From the NCBI GenBank assembly GCA_013336205.1, contig JAAXUD010000209.1, positions 1-5,745 of the forward strand: a stretch of 5,745 nucleotides of DNA. Reading direction: 5' to 3'. This document shows positions 1-5,691 of this stretch, one piece after another. The first letter of the stretch is position 1, and every line of letters begins with the position of its first letter. The position numbers and the translations under genes were made by a program. Source of the DNA: Lentimicrobium sp. GTDB lineage: Bacteria; Bacteroidota; Bacteroidia; Bacteroidales; Lentimicrobiaceae. A model generated the notes under the pieces. The model saw only the letters and a program-made list of their open reading frames with translations. It did no database searches and was not told the DNA's origin.

Positions 1-850
1 GTTTCTGCCTTATTGTCGTGAAAAAGTTGTCGTTCGTTCTTTGAACCAGATTGACAAAGAAAGGCGCTTTTTTCACTAGCAACTCAGCTGAGGATTCGAT
101 AACAGCCGATCTTGAATCCAATCCCACGAGGTATTGCGACATACGTCCGTCAACTTTAATCTTAATCACGCTTTTGTCAGGGATAACGACCGGCCTGACG
201 GTTAAATTGTGCGGAGCTATAGGGGTAATGACGAAATTCTCGGATTCAGGGGTGATAATTGGTCCGTTGCAACTAAGAGAATAAGCTGTAGAACCAGTTG
301 GCGTTGCTATTATCAATCCATCGGCCCAGTATGAATTCAGCAACAGGTTATCCACAAATACATGTACCAGGATCATTGATCCCGAATCCTTTTTGTTTAT
401 TGTAAATTCATTCAGCCCATAATTCAGTTCACCGAAAATGTTTCCGGGAGTCTCTACTGACAAAAGAGAACGCTTATTGAGCGAGTAATCATTGCGCCTG
501 ATTGCATCTATTGCAGGACCAATTTCACTTTTCGAAATACTCGATAAAAACCCCATCCGCCCCAGGTTTATCCCCATAAGCGGAATACCGGAATCTCTCA
601 ATAATGAGATAGAGTCAAGCATTGTACCATCACCCCCGATTGAAAACAAAAAATCTGCATTTCCGGGCAACTGATGATAATGAGTAAATACCTCAGGCAT
701 TTCGGTGAATATCGCTTTGTCTTTTACAAAATTGTAAAACGGTTCGAAAATCATCATGGAAATTGCGCTTTGCTCCAGTTTTTCAACTAATTGCTGAAAA
801 TAGAAGAAGCGATCGTCTGCAAAGTTCTTTCCGAAAAGTGCTATTTTCAT
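1..850 (-). CDS. nadK: NAD kinase (ATP-NAD kinase), C-terminal end cut by the window edge
   Basis: This gene phosphorylates NAD to NADP with ATP (or polyphosphate) in the cytosol and is the only route to NADP in most bacteria. Reading from the ATG at 850-848 gives 283 codons with no stop before the window edge. The protein starts MKIALFGKNF. The diagnostic GGDGT motif is at residues 72-76, with D74 the expected catalytic aspartate. The NE motif is at 147-148, the glycine-rich ADG...TPTGSTAYS loop at 176-191, NGPI at 195-198 and IAPHNLTVRP at 211-220. The last visible residues, NFFTTIRQK, resemble the C-terminal tail of Bacteroidota NadK as I recall it, so only about ten residues should be missing. 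It is the last minus-strand gene seen, 280 bases downstream of the Omp85 gene. No Shine-Dalgarno sequence is visible. The family assignment is very secure. Confidence 0.97.
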   Translation of the reverse strand, partial: MKIALFGKNFADDRFFYFQQLVEKLEQSAISMMIFEPFYNFVKDKAIFTEMPEVFTHYHQLPGNADFLFSIGGDGTMLDSISLLRDSGIPLMGINLGRMGFLSSISKSEIGPAIDAIRRNDYSLNKRSLLSVETPGNIFGELNYGLNEFTINKKDSGSMILVHVFVDNLLLNSYWADGLIIATPTGSTAYSLSCNGPIITPESENFVITPIAPHNLTVRPVVIPDKSVIKIKVDGRMSQYLVGLDSRSAVIESSAELLVKKAPFFVNLVQRTNDNFFTTIRQK

Positions 851-860
851 AATGATTAGA

Positions 861-1007
861 TTAATCCGGCCAAACTTTTACAGCCTTACTGTTGAAAATC
901 AATGTTGTCCGATAAAATTTGAAAATACTTTTAACTCCAAAACACCAAAATCCTTTATATGTGAAGATTGAGTTGGTGAACTCGGGTGATTCTGAAGAAG
1001 GTTTCAT
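861..1007 (-). CDS. Possible 48-residue small ORF in the leader of nadK
   Basis: An ATG at 1007-1005 opens a 48-codon frame ending in TAA at 863-861, ten bases before the nadK start and in a different frame from it. The product would begin MKPSSESPEF and end KAVKVWPD. It has no signal peptide, membrane segment or motif I recognise. It has a few aromatic and basic residues but no strong compositional sign of coding. A TAGTGTTTG string 7 bases upstream is one base longer than the -7 promoter motif. It could be a leader peptide, a small hypothetical protein or a chance frame. I favour chance, and list it because it fills half of a gap otherwise without genes. Confidence 0.18.
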   Translation of the reverse strand: MKPSSESPEFTNSIFTYKGFWCFGVKSIFKFYRTTLIFNSKAVKVWPD

Positions 1008-1100
1008 AAAAAGCAAACACTATGAGGTAAAAAATGGCAGGGATGCTCCATTATCAGAGGGTTCGAATCTTCCAGTAACTTTCCCCGGACACTTATAATG

Positions 1101-1108
1101 CAAATGTA
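1101..1108 (-). promoter_or_regulatory. Candidate -7 promoter element TACATTTG for nadK
   Basis: On the minus strand the bases read TACATTTGC, an exact match to the Bacteroidota -7 consensus TAnnTTTG. It lies about 250 bases before the nadK start and just after the Omp85 stop codon. I see no convincing TTTG at the expected -33 position, and the implied leader is long, so this is a weak to moderate call. Confidence 0.35.
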
Positions 1109-1130
1109 CAACAAGCAATTCGTGTTTAAC

Positions 1131-2528
1131 TCAGATCGCAGCCATAAAATGCAGAAAAAACCCCGTTTCACCCGAGCCATTGACAGAAAACTCAGCCCGG
1201 AATACTTTATCATAATAGGTCACAAAATCCAATCCCAGACCGAATCCTTTAAGTAAGGCACCAGGCAATTGGTTCGATTCGCTATTTTCAGATGGAAACA
1301 CCTTTCCGGCATCGGCAAAGGCGCTAAGGTAAACTGACCAGGGAATCGTATTAAATTTACCGGAGCGTGGCCATTTTAGCTTAATTATTGATGGTTTAAT
1401 CACAGCGAACTTCGGGTTAATCTTTAATAGCCAGAAATTTCTTCCGTCAATAACATCATATTCATACCCCCTGACATAATCGCGGCGGTAGCCGAGCGCT
1501 TGCGACTGGTAATACGGCAATTCAACATCGGAGATCAGCCTGCCGGTTAAACTACCCGCCAGGTGCCAGTTTCTGTTGAATTGATGATAAGCCCTTAACA
1601 CCAGCTTTGCTGACAAATAACTATACACATCGCCCGAAAAGAGACTTGTCCGGGCAAACTGTGATTCAATATACCAGCCGTTTAAAGGATAAGCGCGCTG
1701 GTCGCGAAAATCAGCTTTTAGCAAATAGGAGATTTCGTAGAAACGGGGCTCCTGGTTTCCTTCATTGGAATAGGCCGGGTTAAGCAGCAACAAGGAATCA
1801 CTGACTAATCTAGTGTTATATCGGAGCTGAAAAGTATGTGAAAAATGAATATCGGGCCGCCACCTCACAAATGCAGCTATATCAGCAGCATGCTGAAGAA
1901 AATCATCGGCACGTGCATAAATCAGCTTATCTTCCTCAGTAATATATCCTGTTTCACGCTGCCTGCCCAGCGAAACCAACAGCCCGGCACCGAAGGTCTT
2001 TTTCCGGTTCAGGTATGGTATTTCATACAGCAGGGTAATTTCCTGCTGATAACCAAGTTTAATTTTAAAGTGTAGTTTTTCAAGCCTTCCACGAAAATTC
2101 TCCTGTTGAAGAAACAGTCCATAACTCACCCTGGATAAGTCACCGTTTTCAAGCCAGGCGTTAAAATTCCGGTCAGCTATTTCGAAAACCGGCCAAACCC
2201 AGGTGTACCACCGCTCAGTAAGGTTAATAGTAAAATCGGTTGTTTTATTCCCTTCATTCTCACAAGCACTGATGGTAACAAAATGAAACAAGGGAAGATT
2301 CAGAAGATTTATACGGGATTGCTCAACAAGTGCAAATACTTGTCCTGAAGGCAATGTGTCTCCCCTTGTAAATTCAAGTTCCCTGAGAATAATACTCTCA
2401 TGGGTAACCTTATTCCCGGTAATCAATATTTTGCCGACAATAACAGGTTCACTTGCGTTAGCCTGAAAGAAAAAAGAAAAATGGAAGACAAACAAAGCCA
2501 GTAAAAACAGCCTGCGCAGCAAGATCAT
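1131..2528 (-). CDS. Single-POTRA Omp85/BamA-TamA family outer-membrane beta-barrel protein
   Basis: The 465-residue product begins with a signal peptide (basic MILLRR, hydrophobic 7-21, likely cleavage after FQANA at about 25). Residues 29-104 look like one POTRA domain, with the pattern ILITGNKVTHESIILREL at its start. The rest is beta-barrel of the bacterial surface antigen (D15) type, rich in aromatics and alternating strands. Family marks are DFRDQRAYPLNGWYIE (273-288), the VRGY motif (352-355) expected on the barrel-lumen loop, FADAGKVF (404-411), and GLGLDF near the end. The protein ends FFLHFMAAI, without the usual terminal Phe of a beta-signal. It is much shorter than BamA (about five POTRAs) and shorter than TamA (three). 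Omp85 proteins insert or export proteins at the outer membrane, but this one's substrate is unknown. It starts 9 bases after the CBS gene stops, so the two are probably cotranscribed. Confidence 0.9.
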   Translation of the reverse strand: MILLRRLFLLALFVFHFSFFFQANASEPVIVGKILITGNKVTHESIILRELEFTRGDTLPSGQVFALVEQSRINLLNLPLFHFVTISACENEGNKTTDFTINLTERWYTWVWPVFEIADRNFNAWLENGDLSRVSYGLFLQQENFRGRLEKLHFKIKLGYQQEITLLYEIPYLNRKKTFGAGLLVSLGRQRETGYITEEDKLIYARADDFLQHAADIAAFVRWRPDIHFSHTFQLRYNTRLVSDSLLLLNPAYSNEGNQEPRFYEISYLLKADFRDQRAYPLNGWYIESQFARTSLFSGDVYSYLSAKLVLRAYHQFNRNWHLAGSLTGRLISDVELPYYQSQALGYRRDYVRGYEYDVIDGRNFWLLKINPKFAVIKPSIIKLKWPRSGKFNTIPWSVYLSAFADAGKVFPSENSESNQLPGALLKGFGLGLDFVTYYDKVFRAEFSVNGSGETGFFLHFMAAI

Positions 2529-2537
2529 AAGCTACTT

Positions 2538-3200
2538 TCAGATATCAAGGTATTTCATCAACGAATCGTAACGATCCTTGAGTGAATCGCTCAGATCATT
2601 TTCATAAAACGAAGCCTTGATCAGGTAATTAAATCTTATAAAAGTCTGGATTACCGGCCCTATATCCATCCGGTTAATCTTGATGGTGACTTCCATCCGT
2701 GTAGAGTCGGGAAGTGTGGTCACATAAAGGCTGAGGATGCTGGCATCAGAGGATTCAACAATCCGGGCAATTTCACTCAATGAATAATCGCGTATACCCA
2801 TTTCCAGCACAATAATTCCACCGGGGTTGTCAACAGCAGCCAACCTTGCGAAATACTTCACCAGGCAGGAAAGTGTGATAGACCCCAGGTATTTATTCTT
2901 ATCATCAATAACCGGAATCAGGGTTAGTTTTTGTTCATAAACCTGCCTGATCACATCATATACATGCTGATTTTCTGTTACATAAGGTTTTTGAAGCGAC
3001 AGCACATGATTCCCCAGCGGCTCTTCATAGCTGTTCATTTCAAAAATATCTGACTCGGAAATTAATCCCAGGAAGTCAGCATTGTTCACAATCGGAAGAT
3101 GAGAGACCCTGAACTCTTCCATCCAGTTTAATGCCATCAGACCACTATCGGAGGTCTTCAGAGGCATAATGGCATCGCTGATGAGTTCTTTGGCTAACAT
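2538..3200 (-). CDS. CBS-domain pair protein with C-terminal ACT-like region
   Basis: From the ATG at 3200-3198 the product is 220 residues. Two CBS motifs are visible: residues 4-55 (VSHLPIVNN...FLGLISESDIFE) and about 64-120 (LTLIPVIDD...YLGSITLSCLV). A Bateman module like this commonly binds adenine nucleotides or related ligands. Residues 127-196 (GGIIVLEMGIRDYSLSEIARIVES onward in part, with a betaalphabeta pattern) look like an ACT-type regulatory fold. No enzyme domain or membrane segment is present, so it is likely a soluble sensor or regulator. The frame can be extended 13 codons to a TTG at 3239, but I reject that. MLAKELISD is the start I recall for the family, and a -7 promoter element (3227-3234) lies inside the extension. 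Its neighbourhood with nadK is typical of Bacteroidota. The molecular role is unknown. Confidence 0.9.
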   Translation of the reverse strand: MLAKELISDAIMPLKTSDSGLMALNWMEEFRVSHLPIVNNADFLGLISESDIFEMNSYEEPLGNHVLSLQKPYVTENQHVYDVIRQVYEQKLTLIPVIDDKNKYLGSITLSCLVKYFARLAAVDNPGGIIVLEMGIRDYSLSEIARIVESSDASILSLYVTTLPDSTRMEVTIKINRMDIGPVIQTFIRFNYLIKASFYENDLSDSLKDRYDSLMKYLDI

Positions 3201-3226
3201 GGATATACTTTTATCAGATATTGGTA

Positions 3227-3234
3227 CAAACTTA
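3227..3234 (-). promoter_or_regulatory. Candidate -7 promoter element TAAGTTTG for the CBS-Omp85 transcript
   Basis: On the minus strand the sequence TTAAGTTTGTACC contains an exact TAnnTTTG match. Transcription starting about 6-8 bases later would give a leader of roughly 20 bases before the ATG at 3200. This supports the 3200 start, because a TTG start at 3239 would lie upstream of the promoter. I see no clear -33 TTTG at the usual distance. Confidence 0.5.
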
Positions 3235-3274
3235 ATCAATAAACGCTTACGAGTTTGAGAATCGTATCAATAAT

Positions 3275-3321
3275 CAATAGTCCGTTAATTTTAAGAATCA
3301 CGCAAAGACGCTATGACGCAA
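3275..3321 (+). repeat. Dispersed intergenic repeat, copy A (no hairpin insert)
   Basis: The copy begins CAATAGTCCGTTAAT, continues through AAGAATCACG, and ends CAAAGACGCTATGACGCAA. Bases 3275-3302 match 5611-5638 at 26 of 28 positions, and 3303-3321 match 5673-5691 at 17 of 19. The right part (3300-3323) is an imperfect tandem of an eight-base unit, ACGCAAAG, ACGCTATG, ACGCAAAA. The copy lies upstream of the CBS gene and downstream of the lipoprotein gene, so it is in a non-coding region for both. It has no ORF and no transposase. Confidence 0.88.
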
Positions 3322-3340
3322 AAAAATGATTATCATTATG
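3322..3340. promoter_or_regulatory. Fur-box-like palindrome (weak call)
   Basis: The 19 bases AAAAATGATTATCATTATG match the classical Fur box GATAATGATAATCATTATC at 15 of 19 positions, with the ATGAT-N-ATCAT core intact. It lies about 120 bases upstream of the CBS start and about 97 bases beyond the lipoprotein stop. On the minus strand the same bases form a short A/T-rich hairpin (AATGA, TCATT) followed by a T run, so a weak terminator of the lipoprotein gene is an alternative. The region is A/T-rich, so chance is possible. Confidence 0.25.
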
Positions 3341-3360
3341 TTATAGATATTCAGTGCTGT

Positions 3361-3414
3361 TATTCAATATCCTGCAAATCAGTTGATTAAAAAATATTAA
3401 CGAAGTATTGAATA
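3361..3414. repeat. Nine-base inverted repeat with 36-base spacer
   Basis: TATTCAATA at 3361-3369 is the exact reverse complement of TATTGAATA at 3406-3414. It lies just past the lipoprotein stop in A/T-rich DNA. The long A/T-rich loop makes it a poor terminator. TATTGAATAA recurs at 5601-5610, where it spans the hydrolase stop codon immediately before repeat copy B. I give it no function. Confidence 0.35.
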
Positions 3415-3436
3415 ATAACAACAAGGGAAAAATTCC

Positions 3437-3877
3437 TTAGTCCCATACAAACTTCCATTTCCCATCCGGTTGCCGTTTCCAAACTGTATGAAAATAGCCT
3501 TCCTGTTTTTGGATCAGCCCGGCAGAATCAGGAAATAAGTATACAAACTTCCCATACGTATAAGCAAGGTCACCCGAAGCAGCCACCTCAATAAAATCGG
3601 GAGACCAGCTCAGGCGTTCGCCAGGCTGTTTGTTTTCTTCCAGATAGGCTGAAATTGAATCGAAACCAATTACCAGATTGTTTCCCCTTTTCAGCACTGC
3701 GCCAGGTGCGGCAAAGTTGAGAAAAGCAGTTTCAATGCCGCTATCAGCAGCCATTCTTGCAAAATCCAGTTCTACAGTCCTGACTTCTTCTTTAAGAAGA
3801 TTCATATCAGGTGAACCGGGCTTATTAATGCAGGAGATTATGAAAATAAGAAGAACAAACAAACAATTGTTTTTCAT
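3437..3877 (-). CDS. Predicted NTF2/SnoaL-like (DUF4440-type) lipoprotein
   Basis: From the ATG at 3877-3875 the product is 146 residues and starts with a compact lipoprotein signal, MKNNCLFVLLIFIIS, then Cys16 (lipobox IISC). This predicts lipid anchoring after signal peptidase II cleavage. The mature part has the alpha+beta pattern of the NTF2-like superfamily: an N-terminal helix (about 27-46, EEVRTVELDFARMAAD), a middle with FAAPGAVLKRGNNLVIG, and a closing strand pair YFHTVWKRQPDGKWKFVWD, which is typical of DUF4440/SnoaL-like proteins. No catalytic residues can be assigned, and such proteins range from enzymes to ligand binders. Earlier in-frame ATGs at 3922 and 3907 would add 15 or 10 basic residues before the signal, and I prefer 3877. 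It is divergent from pdxJ. The family call is moderately secure; the function is unknown. Confidence 0.75.
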   Translation of the reverse strand: MKNNCLFVLLIFIISCINKPGSPDMNLLKEEVRTVELDFARMAADSGIETAFLNFAAPGAVLKRGNNLVIGFDSISAYLEENKQPGERLSWSPDFIEVAASGDLAYTYGKFVYLFPDSAGLIQKQEGYFHTVWKRQPDGKWKFVWD

Positions 3878-3937
3878 AGCAGATTTTATTGCTTTTTGTT
3901 TGGCCATCCTATGTCCTGACATTGTAGGTTAAATTTT

Positions 3938-3945
3938 TACCTTTG
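3938..3945 (+). promoter_or_regulatory. -7 promoter element TACCTTTG of pdxJ
   Basis: TACCTTTGCA is an exact match to the Bacteroidota TAnnTTTG element, including the TTTGC extension common in this phylum. It lies 20 bases before the pdxJ ATG, so the 5' leader would be short, roughly 15 bases. The -33 TTTG is not evident; the nearest TTG (3922-3924) is too close. An AGGA at 3961-3964 is only one base from the ATG, too near to act as a normal Shine-Dalgarno sequence. Confidence 0.6.
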
Positions 3946-3965
3946 CAGCACAAAAGCATCAGGAT

Positions 3966-4694
3966 ATGACCAAATTAAGTGTAAATATAAATAAAATTGC
4001 AACCCTTCGCAATGCCCGTGGCGGCAATTTGCCGGATGTACTGAAGGCGGCAGTGGATTGCGAACGTTTCGGGGCGCAGGGTATAACGGTGCACCCAAGG
4101 CCAGACGAACGGCACATCCGATACCAGGACGCCTATGATCTTAAGCCATTAGTTACCACTGAGTTTAACATTGAAGGAAATCCGGAGCAGGCATTTATCG
4201 ACCTGGTTCTTGCGGTGAAACCAGCCCAGGTGACCCTCGTTCCTGATGCCCATGATGCCATTACTTCCAATCATGGCTGGGACACAATTACCTATCGAAA
4301 TTACCTTACAGACATTATCAGCGAGTTTCATAAGCACGGCATCAGAACTTCAATATTTGTAGATCCTGAGCCTAAAATGGCTGAAGCTGCTGCCGCCACA
4401 GGCACTGAGCGCATAGAGCTCTATACCGAAAGCTATGCAAAAGACTACCTTTCGGGCCGCGAAAAGGCCATTGCTCCTTTTATCACCACAGCCAAAGTTG
4501 CGATAGCAGCAGGACTAGGCCTGAATGCCGGCCACGACCTTAACCTGGACAACCTCCGTTATTTTGCGCAGAATATACCGAACCTGTTGGAAGTATCCAT
4601 AGGTCATGCCCTGATTGCCGATGCATTGTATTATGGACTTGAAACCACTATACAGCTATACCTGAGGGAATTAAAGCCCTGGCTGCCTGTTTAA
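3966..4694 (+). CDS. pdxJ: Pyridoxine 5'-phosphate synthase
   Basis: PdxJ condenses 3-amino-2-oxopropyl phosphate with 1-deoxy-D-xylulose 5-phosphate to form pyridoxine 5'-phosphate, the ring-closing step of the DXP-dependent vitamin B6 pathway. It is a cytosolic TIM-barrel enzyme. The 242-residue product has full family length. It opens with [17 protein letters not shown] (4-20). It keeps the active-site segment [13 protein letters not shown] (39-51; H43, R45, H50), E70 in [18 protein letters not shown] (89-97), [10 protein letters not shown] (187-196; H190 matching the E. coli catalytic His in NAGHGL), and the phosphate-binding [11 protein letters not shown] (211-221). Nothing is missing. 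The start is supported by the promoter element and by the conserved N-terminus. The hydrolase gene follows after 115 bases on the same strand. The gap shows no obvious terminator, so cotranscription is possible. Confidence 0.98.
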   Translation: MTKLSVNINKIATLRNARGGNLPDVLKAAVDCERFGAQGITVHPRPDERHIRYQDAYDLKPLVTTEFNIEGNPEQAFIDLVLAVKPAQVTLVPDAHDAITSNHGWDTITYRNYLTDIISEFHKHGIRTSIFVDPEPKMAEAAAATGTERIELYTESYAKDYLSGREKAIAPFITTAKVAIAAGLGLNAGHDLNLDNLRYFAQNIPNLLEVSIGHALIADALYYGLETTIQLYLRELKPWLPV

Positions 4695-4809
4695 AAGACT
4701 AAGAGAGAGAAGCTCCCTGCTGTGTGAGGATAGTAGTTTATAGATTATCACCTGCTTCATACTTCAGCCTTGATCCTGCTGGCTTCCGTTTTATTTCAAC
4801 CTTAATTTT

Positions 4810-5610
4810 ATGAAACTTTTTTACCGACACTTTGGCGAAGGCCAGCCACTAATTATTCTTCATGGAATTTTCGGCATTTCCGACAATTGGGTTACTCTGG
4901 GAAAAAGGCTGGCAGAAAAATTTTCGGTATACATCCCCGACATGCGCAATCATGGGCAGTCGCCGCACAGCCCCACGTTTAATTACCTTGCCATGTCTGA
5001 TGATCTTCTGGAGTTTATGGAGGATCATCAGATTGAAAAATCACTTCTGATAGGTCACTCGATGGGAGGAAAGGTAGCTATGACTTTCACCCTTGAGCAT
5101 CCGGAAAAAGTTGAGAAACTGGTGATTGTGGATATCAGTCCCCGAAAATACCCAGGCCGGAATGTGCATTTTGATATGATCAGCGCCATGATGGCAGTAG
5201 ATTTTGATTCCGTCACCACACGCGATGAGGTTGAAAGGCAAATGGAACTCAGCATCCCTGACAAGCGGATCAGGCTTTTTGTAATGAAAAACCTATACCG
5301 CAAAACAAAACACGCATTCGACTGGCGGCTCAATCTTCCGGCTATCAGCACGAATATGGATTATGTATTTGATGGAGTAAACAGTGATGCAGAATTCAAT
5401 GGTCCGGTATTGTTTATTAAAGGTGGCAAATCTGATTATATTTCAGCTGAAGACCTCCCGCTTATCCACAAGAATTTTCCAACAGCCAGGGTGCAGACCA
5501 TTGCCGGGGCTTCCCATTGGGTTCATGCTGATTCTCCAACTGAATTATGCAGGCTGTTCAGCCAGTTTTTAGGGAAAGAGTGCACTGTCGCAGATTCCGG
5601 TATTGAATAA
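4810..5610 (+). CDS. Alpha/beta-fold hydrolase, YbfF-like esterase
   Basis: The 266-residue cytosolic protein has the complete alpha/beta-hydrolase signature. It has the oxyanion-side HGIFG (18-22), then PDMRNHGQSPHS (43-54) with the RNHG box typical of the YbfF/esterase branch. The nucleophile elbow is GHSMGG (82-87) with S84. D209 in FIKGGKSDY is the likely acid, and H236 in GASHWVH the likely base. The cap region lies at about 112-190. The substrate is unknown; relatives hydrolyse short acyl esters or thioesters, and a role in cofactor metabolism cannot be read from the sequence. It follows pdxJ on the same strand, an adjacency I recall from Bacteroidota. No signal peptide is present and no exact TAnnTTTG lies in the 115 bases upstream. 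The last ten residues after FLG (ECTVADSGIE) look unconserved, and the stop codon abuts repeat copy B. Confidence 0.93.
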   Translation: MKLFYRHFGEGQPLIILHGIFGISDNWVTLGKRLAEKFSVYIPDMRNHGQSPHSPTFNYLAMSDDLLEFMEDHQIEKSLLIGHSMGGKVAMTFTLEHPEKVEKLVIVDISPRKYPGRNVHFDMISAMMAVDFDSVTTRDEVERQMELSIPDKRIRLFVMKNLYRKTKHAFDWRLNLPAISTNMDYVFDGVNSDAEFNGPVLFIKGGKSDYISAEDLPLIHKNFPTARVQTIAGASHWVHADSPTELCRLFSQFLGKECTVADSGIE

Positions 5611-5691
5611 CAATAGTCCGTTAATAATAAGAATCACGCCTGTCTGCCTGAATGCTCAGGCATTCAGACAGGCAAAGACGCAAGGACGCAA
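5611..5691 (+). repeat. Dispersed intergenic repeat, copy B (carries hairpin insert)
   Basis: It is in the same orientation as the copy at 3275-3321 and begins on the base after the hydrolase stop codon. Outside the insert the two copies match at 43 of 47 positions. Here the eight-base units read ACGCAAGG and ACGCAA, and the first unit is split by a 34-base hairpin at 5639-5672. Immediately past its end lies a perfect palindrome. The element has no ORF. It may act as the transcription end of the hydrolase gene. Confidence 0.88.
5639..5672. repeat. 34-base hairpin inserted in repeat copy B
   Basis: The outer arms CCTGTCTG and CAGACAGG are exact reverse complements. Inside, two alternative pairings exist: CCTGA with TCAGG around loop ATGC, or TGAATGC with GCATTCA around loop TCAG. 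Each gives 13 base pairs in total and a four-base bulge, on opposite arms. Removing these 34 bases restores a sequence collinear with the other copy, which suggests insertion as a unit or precise loss from the other copy. It is not followed by a T run on the plus strand, so it is not a standard intrinsic terminator. Confidence 0.8.

Larger units (their letters stand above)
851..1130. other. 280-base intergenic region between the Omp85 gene and nadK
   Basis: This stretch separates two same-strand genes. Apart from the doubtful 48-codon ORF and one promoter-like motif, I see nothing strong in it. There is no good GC-rich hairpin followed by a T run after the Omp85 stop at 1131, no tRNA, and no repeat shared with the other intergenic regions. 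Its length is unusual beside the 9-base gap in the same gene run, which fits nadK having its own transcription start or the Omp85 gene having been inserted here. Confidence 0.6.

Noticed and set aside
51..674. Plus-strand frames of 77 and 60 residues near the left edge
   Set aside because: They lie antisense within the clear NAD kinase coding region.
1055..1082. tRNA-like T-arm string GGGTTCGAATCTTCC
   Set aside because: The stem around TTCGAAT has a mismatch and two wobble pairs, and no matching acceptor stem, D-arm or anticodon arm lies at the right distance on either strand.
1004..1213. 69-residue minus-strand frame overlapping the end of the Omp85 gene
   Set aside because: It is out of frame over the conserved Omp85 C-terminus and its product has no recognisable features; it is a shadow frame.
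3275..3323. CRISPR array
   Set aside because: The octamer units are contiguous with no spacers and far too short for CRISPR repeats.
3678..3932. 84-residue plus-strand frame opposite the lipoprotein gene
   Set aside because: The minus-strand frame has a lipobox signal peptide and an NTF2-like C-terminus, while this one has no family features.
4695..4809. Terminator or promoter between pdxJ and the hydrolase gene
   Set aside because: I found no stable hairpin with a T run and no exact TAnnTTTG motif in these 115 bases.
3275..5691. A 2.3-kb transposon bounded by the two direct repeats
   Set aside because: The enclosed genes include housekeeping pdxJ in its usual neighbourhood and no transposase, and the repeats look like dispersed intergenic elements, so a composite mobile unit is not supported.
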